This document shows positions 9,929 to 19,284 of a stretch of DNA of 64,000 nt, piece after piece. Source of the stretch: Malachius bipustulatus. Taxonomy: Eukaryota > Arthropoda > Insecta > Coleoptera > Melyridae. A model generated the notes under the pieces. It was given only the letters and a program-made list of their open reading frames with translations, searched no databases and was not told the origin of the DNA. The translations under genes and the position numbers were made by a program. The number at the start of each line of letters is the position of its first letter. Position 1 is the stretch's first letter. Location of the stretch: positions 23,345,867 to 23,409,866 of the forward strand of contig OU342630.1 of assembly GCA_910589415.1 (NCBI GenBank), given 5' to 3'.

Positions 9929-12900
9929 TTATCGACTAAAATCGCTTGTACCCGGTAAAGGACACAGCTTAACAATAGGCCGGGTGAGGACTGAATCTGC
10001 AGTCTTAACACACGCTACACGGGAAACTTTATCTGCACCGACGTGTAGTTTAGTAACTCGACCTAATTTCCAATGCAACGGAGGTGCCTTCTCATCCTTA
10101 ATGAGAACTAAGTCTCCTTCGTGTAATGGCCTTCCATCTTTCAGCCACTTCGACCGTTGTGTAAGACTATGAAGATACTCGGAATGCCAGCGCTTCCAGA
10201 AGTCTTGCTGTAACCGCTGAAGCAACTGCCAGCGATTCAAATGAGACATGTTCAAATGGCTGAGATCATGATCTGGGATGGCCGTTAATGGCTCCAGGGT
10301 GAGGAAATGACCCGGGGTTAACACGGATAGATCATGAGGGTCCGAACTCATTTCAACTAACGGACGGGAATCGAGAACAGCTTCAATACAGACCAACACG
10401 GTATAGAACTCCTCGTAGGTGAGGATCTGATCTCCGATAACTCTATTTAGGTGAGATTTTACAGACTTAATACCACCTTCCCAAAGTCCTCCGAAATGAG
10501 GGGCAGCAGGGGGATTGAAAACCCAGTCAATTCTTTCAATGTCTACTGCCTGACGCATAAGATCTGCGAGATACTTATTAGCTCCGACGAAGTTTGTGCC
10601 GCAGTCGCTAAACACTTTCGAACATCGACCTCGTCTAGAAATAAATCGCCGAAATGCGGCAAGAAAACACTCCGCGGAAAGGTCTGATGCCAGTTCAAGG
10701 TGGACTGCCTTGGTGGCGAAGCAGACAAAAAAGCACAGATAAGCCTTTTGAGACTTGGAGCCACGTCTCTTCCCGAGAGTAATATAGAAGGGTCCACCAA
10801 AATCACAACCCACACAGGAAAACGGCTTAACTTGTGAAACTCTTGCAGCTGGCAAATTACCCATAATTGGCTGACAGGGAATAGGATTCACTTTGAAGCA
10901 TCGATGACATTTTGTTAAGACTTGCCGAATGGCTCGCTTGGGCGATAAGATCCAGAACTGTTGGGAGAGGAGAAACTGCAATGTTCGCAGTCCTGGATGT
11001 AAATGCCTTTTGTGAAACGATTCGATCAACAAATAAGTCAGACGATGATGACGAGGCAATAAAATGGGAAACTTCTGATCATATGTCAGTTGAGAGTGAA
11101 CCAACCTGCCTCCCACTCGAATAAGACCCATATTATCCAAGAACGGATTAAGACGACGAAGAAACTTTGGCAGAGGCTTACTATTTTTCAATTTTAATAT
11201 TTCTTCGGAAAACACAGCTTGCTGAACAAAATGACAAATTATCAGCAAACTGGTGTCATATTCAACTGAACTAATCGACTCGTGGCCTGATACGAAGCAA
11301 TGATAAATTTTGTTAATCTTGAAATCGGAACGACGTTCATTCGTAATCCGTAGAAGTGAGGAAATAAACCTCATACAATGCACGATAATTCTCTGAATTT
11401 TCTCCAACTTAGAATGCCTATCGAGTAACGATAACACGGGGTCAGAGATCAAAACAGAATGCAATACGCAGGTACGTTCCTCGAGGATCGCCTCTTCATT
11501 TGAGTCAATCAGTTGTGAAGATACTGGCTCTGAAAAGGTTGAAGAGCACAACCATGGAGGCCCCGCCCACCATAAAGGATCCTGAAGAAGTGCCAATGGG
11601 AGTGCACCTCGCGAAGCAATATCTGCCGGATTCTCTCGGCCCGAAATATGATACCAGTTAGCGGGATTAAGCTTTTCTTGAATGTGAGAGACTCGATTGC
11701 TAACAAACGCCTTCCACCGATGTGGAGATGACTTGATCCAGTAAAGGGTGACTGTGGAATCCGACCAGGCAACAATTTTGCTAATAGGAAGATTCTTATA
11801 AGTCGAACTCACAAAATTTATTAGATCTGCTAGCAAAACAGCAGCACACAATTCTAACCGGGGCAACGACACTCGCTTGATGGGCGCCACTTTGGACTTG
11901 GCTGAAATTAAGAAGACCCTAGGTGTACACCCCTTAACAACAACCCGTAAATAGACAACGGCAGCATAACCGCGCTCACTGGCGTCGGAAAATCCATGCA
12001 GGGCGCAATACGAACAACCCAAGACAGACAAACAACGAGGTATTTCCAACGACGACAAATAACAAGTTTCTGCGTTATATTGATCCCAACGGCTGATGAC
12101 ATCATCAGGAGGGACCTGATCCCAACCAATTCCTAACGCCCATAAGTGTTGCATCAAATGCTTCGCAAAAAATGTTAGGGGAGTCAGGAATCCCAGCGGG
12201 TCAAAGATTCGAGCCAATTCCGACAGAATAGTACGCTTTGTACATTCCTTTGACGATGACTTTACTTTATAGGAAAATGTGTCCAAGCGAGGGTTCCAAT
12301 GGAGGCCTAGAACCTTGATAATCGAATCCTCATCAAAATTCAAAGGCAATTGTTTGTAATCATGAGGCATATTTTCTAACAATGATGGGCAATTACTAGC
12401 CCATTTCCGAAGCTCAAAACCACCACAAGCAAACAGCAACGCCAGCTGTTCGATGATGACTTTGGCTTCTTCGAAGGTATCACAACCTGATACGATATCA
12501 TCAACATAGATTTCATCATTCAAAATAATTTTCGCAGCTAAAGGAAAACGATGACCTTCATCATGAACTAGCTGCTTGAGAGTTCGTAGTGCTAAAAAGG
12601 GTGAAGATGTAACACCGTAGGTCACGGTGTTCAAGACATACTCCTGCAGACTGTCATTTGAGGAGAATCGCCACAAAATTCTTTGGTAATCTCTCTGGTC
12701 AGGAGAGATAAGGATCTGGCGATACATCTGGCGAATGTCAGCTGTAAAGACGACCGAATGAATACGAAAACGAAGAAGCACTGTTGCGATATCTGCTTGA
12801 AGTTTAGGCCCTGGCAAGAGAGTGTCATTCAATGAGACGGAACTAGGCGCCTTTGCTGAAGCATCAAAGACAACACGAAGTTTGGGAGTTGGAGCATCCA

Positions 12901-13915
12901 TCTTAAAAACACAGTGATGTGGGATATAATAGACACGAGAAGGATTTTGCACCTCGGAAGCAAGGCACATGTGTCCCGAGTCCATGTAGTCCTGCATAAA
13001 CGCGTTATAACATTTCCGCAGGCTGTCGTTTTTCGAAAATCGATTTTCCAACGAGTAGAATCGACGAATCGCCTGGCCTCGGGACTCTTCCAATGAAGGA
13101 CTCACTCCAGCACGAAAGGGAAGTGACACAATATAACGACCTTCCGTGTTTCTTGTGATAGTTTTCTTATACAATTCCTCGCACAACATATCTTCCGCAG
13201 AACTAACGATGTCATAAGGAATAGATTCTATTTCCCAAAACCTTTTTAGGGTGGCTTCTAAAGATTGCTCAGGGAGCGAATTAACGATCAACGATGTCAC
13301 AAACGAATCAGCCTTTGCAGATAACAAAGATTGACATTGTATACGACCACTTAAGACCCATCCAAAGCTGGTATTAAATGCAACAGGATCATTAGGACCA
13401 CCTTCTATTTTGCCGTCACGTAAGATCCGTGCGTATACGTCTGCTGAGAGTAGCATATCTATTTGCTTGGAGTAATTAAATTTAGGATCAGCCAACTTCA
13501 GACCGTGAAGATGCGACCACTCTGTAGTCTGGAATGAAATAGTTGGCATGTCAGCACAAATTCGGGGTAATACAAAAAATTCCACCTTCAATTTGGGCTC
13601 TTGCAAATCCACAGGACGAATAACAGAAAATAATTTTCCCTTTGGACTGACCATCGACGAATCTCCAATACCACGCACCGATTGTGCAATGTTCGAGTAG
13701 CGCAGACCTAGACGTTTGCAACATTCATAAGTAATAAAAGATATTTGACTGCCAGTATCCAACAAGCCTCTAACGATCTGAAAATTTCCACTTCCATCTA
13801 AAACCTTCAGTTCGAGAGTCGAAAGTAATACAGTGATATTACTTGACCTAACAACGTTAGTCATCGCACCCAAGGTAGACTCAATTAAGACACCTTGATG
13901 TGGCAGTACAGCTCT
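9929..13915 (-). CDS. BEL pol: protease, reverse transcriptase, RNase H, integrase
   Basis: An open frame of about 1,300 residues. The first ATG is at 13864; the frame is open back to about 13915, overlapping the end of gag in the +1 frame, so pol may be made by frameshift or by restart 8-20 bases after the gag stop. In order: aspartic protease (LLDTGSQISFI near the N-terminus), RT (FTADIRQMYRQI; catalytic YVDD at 12497-12508), RNase H (HGFSDASERGYAAVVY), and integrase with an H/C region (HRCFKVNP), core (VGCDFGGPF, FSDCGTNFVGAN, then HFGGLWEGGIKSVK with the Glu). No stop or frameshift was seen. The enzymes copy element RNA to DNA and integrate it. Confidence 0.93.
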   Translation of the reverse strand, partial: RAVLPHQGVLIESTLGAMTNVVRSSNITVLLSTLELKVLDGSGNFQIVRGLLDTGSQISFITYECCKRLGLRYSNIAQSVRGIGDSSMVSPKGKLFSVIRPVDLQEPKLKVEFFVLPRICADMPTISFQTTEWSHLHGLKLADPKFNYSKQIDMLLSADVYARILRDGKIEGGPNDPVAFNTSFGWVLSGRIQCQSLLSAKADSFVTSLIVNSLPEQSLEATLKRFWEIESIPYDIVSSAEDMLCEELYKKTITRNTEGRYIVSLPFRAGVSPSLEESRGQAIRRFYSLENRFSKNDSLRKCYNAFMQDYMDSGHMCLASEVQNPSRVYYIPHHCVFKMDAPTPKLRVVFDASAKAPSSVSLNDTLLPGPKLQADIATVLLRFRIHSVVFTADIRQMYRQILISPDQRDYQRILWRFSSNDSLQEYVLNTVTYGVTSSPFLALRTLKQLVHDEGHRFPLAAKIILNDEIYVDDIVSGCDTFEEAKVIIEQLALLFACGGFELRKWASNCPSLLENMPHDYKQLPLNFDEDSIIKVLGLHWNPRLDTFSYKVKSSSKECTKRTILSELARIFDPLGFLTPLTFFAKHLMQHLWALGIGWDQVPPDDVISRWDQYNAETCYLSSLEIPRCLSVLGCSYCALHGFSDASERGYAAVVYLRVVVKGCTPRVFLISAKSKVAPIKRVSLPRLELCAAVLLADLINFVSSTYKNLPISKIVAWSDSTVTLYWIKSSPHRWKAFVSNRVSHIQEKLNPANWYHISGRENPADIASRGALPLALLQDPLWWAGPPWLCSSTFSEPVSSQLIDSNEEAILEERTCVLHSVLISDPVLSLLDRHSKLEKIQRIIVHCMRFISSLLRITNERRSDFKINKIYHCFVSGHESISSVEYDTSLLIICHFVQQAVFSEEILKLKNSKPLPKFLRRLNPFLDNMGLIRVGGRLVHSQLTYDQKFPILLPRHHRLTYLLIESFHKRHLHPGLRTLQFLLSQQFWILSPKRAIRQVLTKCHRCFKVNPIPCQPIMGNLPAARVSQVKPFSCVGCDFGGPFYITLGKRRGSKSQKAYLCFFVCFATKAVHLELASDLSAECFLAAFRRFISRRGRCSKVFSDCGTNFVGANKYLADLMRQAVDIERIDWVFNPPAAPHFGGLWEGGIKSVKSHLNRVIGDQILTYEEFYTVLVCIEAVLDSRPLVEMSSDPHDLSVLTPGHFLTLEPLTAIPDHDLSHLNMSHLNRWQLLQRLQQDFWKRWHSEYLHSLTQRSKWLKDGRPLHEGDLVLIKDEKAPPLHWKLGRVTKLHVGADKVSRVACVKTADSVLTRPIVKLCPLPGTSDFSR

Positions 13916-15074
13916 TCAGATTGTGAAGACTGCTCAAACAGTTTAAACACAACCGATTCCGTTTGGCTAATAAAAATCTTTCATAAGGTGGTTTCGAGAG
14001 AAAGGATGCGCATTTGGATATGTAATGAGCACCCTTACATTCCAAGCATGACTCAGTTGCCGAAGTTTTTTCACCGCTCACATGCAAGGAGGATCGACGA
14101 TAGATACCCGTAGTAGGTTTTGTTGTACTCGAACCCGTATGTAATTTCCTATTTCCCACTGAATTTTGAACAAAACCAACCGTTTCTAACGCCTTACAAT
14201 GGTTCGTTACGAATGACTGTAAGTCAGGGTAAGTAGGTGATTCAACTTTACTAAATTCCAATTCAAATCGAGTTCGGGTGTGGGTGTCAAGTTTTTCCAA
14301 TAAAATATTAAAAAGAGGAAAATCCCAACGATCGACGTCGTAACCTAGTGCGTCCAATGCCGCGAGGTTTTCCGCAAACGTATTAATCAAATTACGGAGA
14401 GCGACTAGATTTTCCTTATCTATTTTAGGCGCATTGATTATTTCATGCCAAAACGAGGTTGCCAAAAGACGTTTATTATTATACCTCTTCTTCAGATTTG
14501 AAAACGCTACGGGATAATTATCGTTGGACAAAGAAACACCTTTAACAATTGTCAAAGGTTCACCAGAAAGACAACTAATCAAGTACTGAAACTTTTCGAT
14601 TCCTGACAAATCTTCATTGCTATCAACCAGTGAAGAGAAAAGATCCACAAAATTTGACCAATGTTTCAATGTTCCATCGAATGAAGGCAGAGAGATCCTC
14701 GGAAGCTTCACATTGCTAGATGCGGAGACAGAGTTACGAGAAGATCGATTTTGAGCTTCATTATCAACGGAGAACAAATCATGATAAATGGTCTTACTAG
14801 CAAAATAATTTTTATCCACTTCTACCTGAACGCGCTTTTCTACTTGGAGTTCCGCAGCGCTATTTTCTCCGAGGCTCACGAGAAGAATAATCTTCGTATG
14901 AAAGCTTTCGAACGATTTATATGATACGTCCAAACTGGCGTAACGCATTTTAAATGTTGTGTGATATGTTTGATCTTCACGAGCTCTTTCAGTGACTGCG
15001 AAAATTTGCTTTATTCTATCGATATGAACATCTCTTGCAGCCCTATGCTGAAGAATTTTCTGAACATTAGCCAT
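13881..15074 (-). CDS. BEL gag
   Basis: The frame is open from 15098, but that codon is TTG; the first ATG is at 15074 (MANVQKILQ), giving about 397 residues. The middle matches the BEL/Pao gag family (LPRISLPSFDGTLKHWSNF, then YLISCLSGEPLTIVKG). The C-terminal part has two Cys/His clusters (CLECKGAHYISKC and CLNCLSSLHNLKSC) typical of BEL nucleocapsid. It stops at 13881, just upstream of pol. The product forms the cytoplasmic particle. Confidence 0.9.
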   Translation of the reverse strand: MANVQKILQHRAARDVHIDRIKQIFAVTERAREDQTYHTTFKMRYASLDVSYKSFESFHTKIILLVSLGENSAAELQVEKRVQVEVDKNYFASKTIYHDLFSVDNEAQNRSSRNSVSASSNVKLPRISLPSFDGTLKHWSNFVDLFSSLVDSNEDLSGIEKFQYLISCLSGEPLTIVKGVSLSNDNYPVAFSNLKKRYNNKRLLATSFWHEIINAPKIDKENLVALRNLINTFAENLAALDALGYDVDRWDFPLFNILLEKLDTHTRTRFELEFSKVESPTYPDLQSFVTNHCKALETVGFVQNSVGNRKLHTGSSTTKPTTGIYRRSSLHVSGEKTSATESCLECKGAHYISKCASFLSKPPYERFLLAKRNRLCLNCLSSLHNLKSCTATSRCLN

Positions 15075-15485
15075 TGTAACGAAAGAATCAAAATTCAAAT
15101 TTTCAAATGTTTATAAGAACAATTCAATAAATAATTAGCAGTAGGCACCAAACTATACGATTAGTATGCAATAAGAAAGCTTAGACAATCAACTATAATG
15201 TGCCAAGAAATCTTTCCAAATATAATAGACGCGAATAAGGCAAAATAAACAATTCGGAATTCAATGTTAATATTAATAATTATATTAGGTACCTATATTT
15301 CGTTCAGTTAAGCAGAGCGATACTCTCGCTTCGCTGATAAGATGCTATCGGAATACAAGGCAGGCTGAACTAAATTAAAAACGAATTTTATATTCGAAAT
15401 TATTTCAAATATTTATAGTAAATTATACTATCGAATATACCAATTATATCTATGATTCAACGATCCGGCAACGAATGGACCAAAA
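15075..15485 (-). other. BEL 5' leader with primer-binding site
   Basis: Untranslated leader between the 5' LTR and gag. On the - strand TGGTCCATTCGTTGCC begins three or four bases inside the LTR and is the likely PBS. I could not assign the tRNA. No ORF of note. Confidence 0.55.
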
Positions 15486-15966
15486 TGTTCGATTACAAAT
15501 TAAATCGAACTTCGATTTTTGCAATAATAATGATAAATAAAAAATAAAACTATACTAATCACCAACTTGCAAAATTGTGATTGCGACTTACCCTAGCTGG
15601 ATCAATGTGTTGCTTAAGAGGGCCCTCTTTCGATCCTGGAGAATCCCAATCTTCCGGCAACTTCACCAAACACGACGATTGCGGTTACACAGCTAGTCAA
15701 ATTCCCCAAAAATAGGAATAATTGCAAAAATGAACAATAATTAACGGCGGTCTGCTCGCTCATCTGTTCGCGCTCGAAGACGGCAGTCGAATCTCGTCTT
15801 GCTCATTGGTGAAAAATGATAATCACTCCCGCGCTATTCAAACCTTATCGTAGCGGAACCGTTGAATCAAAGAAAACATGACAAGTATAATAACCTATGT
15901 ATAATAATTCAACCCTTGTACCCCAAAAAACAAATCATCAACAAAATAAAAGGTCAATACCGAACA
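15486..15966 (-). repeat. BEL 5' LTR
   Basis: Partner of 9347-9827, with one substitution seen. The right edge meets the target duplication AGTAC at 15967-15971. Confidence 0.95.
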
Positions 15967-15971
15967 AGTAC

Positions 15972-17680
15972 AATACTCTGAACGTCGTGATTGATCTAAA
16001 CCTGAATGAGAACCTTTTTATAAAATAAATCTTACTGCGGACCATAATATCTAAGTGATCGATATGTGCTCTGAAGGTCATATTAGAGTCAAAGGTGACC
16101 CCCAAGTCACGGATATGATCCACATTTTCCAGTGGGTCACCAGCGAGCAAATAGATGTTGATGGGTATTCTAGTGCGGCCGAACCTAATCGAGAAACACT
16201 TTCTTGGGTTACATCTAAGACCATTGAGACTGCACCAATCAACAAATGAATCGATGTCTTCCTGAAGTAAGTTTACATCCTTCGGTTCAGTAATGGCTTT
16301 GAATAGCTTAGTGTCATCGGCAAACAATAGAACCTCACTATGGTGGATGTGATCAAAGACATCATTAATGTAGATTAAAAATAAAATAGGTGCCAAATGA
16401 GTGCCCTGTCCCACCCCTGATAAGACATCAATTGGGTCAGAGATGAACTGTTTCACCTTTACCCTTTGTTTTCGTCCACTGAGATAAGAACGAAACCACG
16501 ACAAGAGAGAGCCGGTCAATCCATATGCATGAAGTTTTCTAACAAGAAGGTCAAAATTTACCAAATCAAAAGCGCGGGTGAGGTCGGTATAAATCGAATC
16601 CACAATAATTCCATTATTTAGATTGGATATTACAAATTCAGAGTAGACAGTCAGATTTGTAACAGTCGAACGTCCATCAAGAAAACCATGCTGCCCAGGA
16701 TGAATAAATTTCCTTAAATAGGGAAAGACTTTAATATTTACTAAATATTCGAACATTTTAGCGAAAACTTTGTATTTATTAATAGGACGGTAATTAGCGA
16801 CATCAGAAGGGTCTCCGTTTTTAAGTAACGGGGATATATAAGATAATTTCCACGCATCTGGGAAAACTCCGAGTCTAATAGAGAGGTTTAACAAATCCAA
16901 GAGCCAGTGTTTAATAGCTTCTGAACAGTTAATAATAATTAATGGATGGATTCTATCAGGGCCGGGGCTGTGTGTTGGGTTCAGGTGTTTAATGCAATCA
17001 TCTAAATCATCTAACGAAAAAACAATAGTATTATAGCAATCATTAAAATCGAATAACACTGGTGTGTTCGATAAGTCATCTCCCGAATAGACACCACCAA
17101 ACTTATGAGCAAACAAATTCACGATGTCCAATCCATTATCAGCAAAAGTGTTATCCAAATGAACTGAGGACGGAACAGAATTAAAAGTGCCTAAAGAGTT
17201 GACATATTTGAAAAAATTTTTAGAATCATTACTCAAAGATTTCTCGGTTCCTTCCAAATAGAGTTTCTCATCCCTGGCCAGAAGAAGCTTACAGTAAGCT
17301 CTCTCTTTCTTAAATTGTACATAGTAATAATGGGATTTATAGCGCTTAAAAAGTTTGTGTAGTTTTTTTTTATTAATCACAGCTGCTTTAAGCTCGCTAG
17401 AGAACCACTTGGGGAAAGATCTATTTTTTATTCTGATAATAGGTACAAATTCACTCACAATAACATCTATTTGGGATTCAACGCTGTCTACATATGTGTT
17501 CAAGTCATGATACTCAACTATGTTACTGGGAACCGTGATCCTGCTAAGCCTGTCAGAGATTTCGTCAAAATTTGCGTGTCTGTAATCAAGTATAGATTCT
17601 TCAAAATTACCACATTCAACCTCACCTACGAAAAGAGAGACTGTCAGTGGTTCGTGAGACTCATCGCACGGGATCAAAAA
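15972..17680 (-). pseudogene. J2 ORF2, reverse transcriptase
   Basis: Reads, on the - strand, a linker, RT fingers (HSPGPDRIHPLI, NYRPINKYKVFAKMFE), GQHGFLDGRST, TDLTRAFDLV (motif A Asp), GVGQGTHLAPILFLIYIND (motif B) and LLFADDTKLF (catalytic FADD near 16300). It is in the same frame as the endonuclease segment to its right but separated by a TAA at 17681-17683. On the left it continues in frame at 9341 beyond the BEL element. Apart from that single stop and the BEL insertion the RT is intact. Confidence 0.88.
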
Positions 17681-18370
17681 TTAATCGCTAATCTCTGAAG
17701 AAGAATTATACATATTTGTGAGCACTAGATCTAGGATGTTACCAGCATTATTTTTTATTTTATTCAATTGAACAAGTTTATAAGTCCTCGACCAGTCGCT
17801 CATCAATCGTGCAGCATCTCTAAGGTGTACATTATTGTGAAATCCAACAGCAGATGAGTAATTATTTTCTAATATCCACTCATAGCCAGGAATATTAAAA
17901 TCACCAATGAGACAAAACTTACAATCATTTCTCGAATTATTATCATACAGAGTATTTTGTATACAATTGATAAAGTCCAAATAGTATTCAGACTTCATGT
18001 TAGGTGGTATATAACAAGCTCCAACAATAAAATAACTGTCATGGGTGGTGAATACCTTAACAAAAGTCATTTCAAACGAATTATCAGATACAAACATTTT
18101 ATCGAATTTAAATTTTCTATTCAAGGCAAGTAAAACACCACCACCATCACTCTTCTCACTTGAAAAAATTGATCTATCACAGCGTATAACGTTATAGTTG
18201 CATAAGCCCAGTTCAGCATCACTTATTTCCTCATTCAGCCAGGTCTCCGTAAGAACAATAACATCATAATCAGGAATTATATTTATTCCCGACCTGACCA
18301 AGTTAAGTCGACCTCTGATGCTGTGTACATTCTGATACAGTAAGTTTATCCGAGTGGGGCTCTCACAATC
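17681..18370 (-). pseudogene. J2 ORF2, endonuclease domain
   Basis: An apurinic-like endonuclease: LLYQNVHSIRGRL (the QN motif), VIVLTETWLNE (the catalytic Glu), SDGGGVLLAL, VGACYIPP, CLIGDFNIPG (the Asp/Asn motif), then NAGNILDLVLTN. The final SDH block expected in this family falls at or past the TAA (17681-17683) that closes this segment. No ATG lies between the ORF1 stop (TAG, 18371-18373) and the endonuclease start; the two are in the same frame. The enzyme would nick target DNA to prime reverse transcription. Confidence 0.85.
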
Positions 18371-19270
18371 CTATTTACTGGATCCAACAGCATCAGACGA
18401 TGGATCTCCGGAACTCTTCTTCGATTTATCTTTCCAAATAGTCGGTACATTATTAAAGTATTTGATAAAGATATCATTTTCACCATTCTCCCTACGATGT
18501 TTCAACTCTTTCACCACACGAGCACGAAATTCTCTCTGTTTGCGTGTTAGATCATTTGAGATATTTATAGAATCAACACAAATCTTCTTTTTATGATGAA
18601 AGATCCAGTGAACGTGTTCGCTTGAAGGAAAGGAAACTTTTAACGGACGTACCTTATTCTTGGAGAATTTATTCCCAAGCCGGGAAACCTTAATATCATT
18701 AATTTGGAACGGTACATCTTCACCACAACCACCGAGAATTTCAGCAAATTTTCCAGCATCGGAGAAGTTAGCACTTGCAGAGTCCGGCAAGTTATAAACA
18801 ATGATATTATTTTCACGTGATCTTCTATCAGCAATTTCAGCAATAGTATCCTCTGTCGTGCACAGAGACTTATTCTCGATAATATCAATTCTTTCTTCAA
18901 TTGTACTGACTCTCAATTTAATATCGACAATAGATCCATCAAATCTACACTCAAGTTGATCAATTCGTTTAGACAAAAGACTGAATAATATCTTAGAATT
19001 GTTATCAAGATCATCAAAACTCCCACAATCTTCAGTACCCACACTGTCTCCTCTCCGTCGTGCAACAGAAGCACTTTGTTTCGTATTAATATCACTACCG
19101 TGAGAAGCATGTCTATCTCTGCAGCATGATGAAAACACATTATTAGAGTCCGGTTTGGCTCTTTTACTACAGGAAAGATGATAATGAACTCCACATTTTG
19201 AACATTTAACAGAATTTTCGTCTGTTAATGAGGCGTTTTTTTCAGGACACAGGAAGCATTTGTACGGCAT
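18371..19270 (-). CDS. J2 ORF1 (zinc finger / coiled-coil nucleic-acid-binding protein)
   Basis: An intact 299-residue ORF from ATG 19270. The N-terminus is a PHD-type zinc finger (CFLCPEKN, CSKCGVHYHLSC). Residues about 95-135 form a coiled coil (IVDIKLRVSTIEERIDIIEN). The C-terminal half has the RRSRENNIIVYNLPDS block that opens the RRM-like domain of many insect jockey/CR1-type ORF1 proteins, followed by a basic region. The TAG stop is directly followed, in the same frame, by ORF2 codons. The product would coat element RNA and act as a nucleic-acid chaperone. Confidence 0.88.
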   Translation of the reverse strand: MPYKCFLCPEKNASLTDENSVKCSKCGVHYHLSCSKRAKPDSNNVFSSCCRDRHASHGSDINTKQSASVARRRGDSVGTEDCGSFDDLDNNSKILFSLLSKRIDQLECRFDGSIVDIKLRVSTIEERIDIIENKSLCTTEDTIAEIADRRSRENNIIVYNLPDSASANFSDAGKFAEILGGCGEDVPFQINDIKVSRLGNKFSKNKVRPLKVSFPSSEHVHWIFHHKKKICVDSINISNDLTRKQREFRARVVKELKHRRENGENDIFIKYFNNVPTIWKDKSKKSSGDPSSDAVGSSK

Positions 19271-19284
19271 GGTTGCAGAAGGAA

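Larger units (their letters stand above)
9347..15966 (-). mobile_element. BEL/Pao LTR retrotransposon, near intact
   Basis: 481-bp LTRs at 9347-9827 and 15486-15966 begin TGTTCG and end CGAACA, and differ at about one base (A/G near 9716 and 15855). A 5-bp target duplication AGTAC (9342-9346 and 15967-15971) is exact. Gag and a complete pol (protease, RT, RNase H, integrase) are both open on the - strand. The domain order and the 5-bp duplication fit BEL/Pao. This is the youngest large insertion in the cluster and may be capable of transposition. Confidence 0.95.
8746..19284 (-). mobile_element. J2: jockey-like non-LTR retrotransposon, split by BEL
   Basis: J2 is nearly full length on the - strand: a short 5' UTR, ORF1 (19270-18371), ORF2 endonuclease (18370-17681), RT (17680-15972), the BEL insertion (9347-15966), then the RT C-terminal part (9341-8866), the 3' UTR and a TAAA tail. 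It sits in the endonuclease of J1. The left edge is sharp; the right edge is set within 19271-19290. I could not find a clear target duplication. Confidence 0.82.

Noticed and set aside
10543..13096. Several ORFs of 60-90 residues on both strands inside BEL pol
   Set aside because: Other-frame shadows of the pol gene with no motif.
15075..15098. Upstream start of BEL gag at 15098
   Set aside because: The codon there is TTG; the first ATG in frame is at 15074.
19228..19284. First residues of the long + strand ORF beginning at 19228
   Set aside because: They read antisense through J2 ORF1; homology to J1 endonuclease starts only at about 19285.
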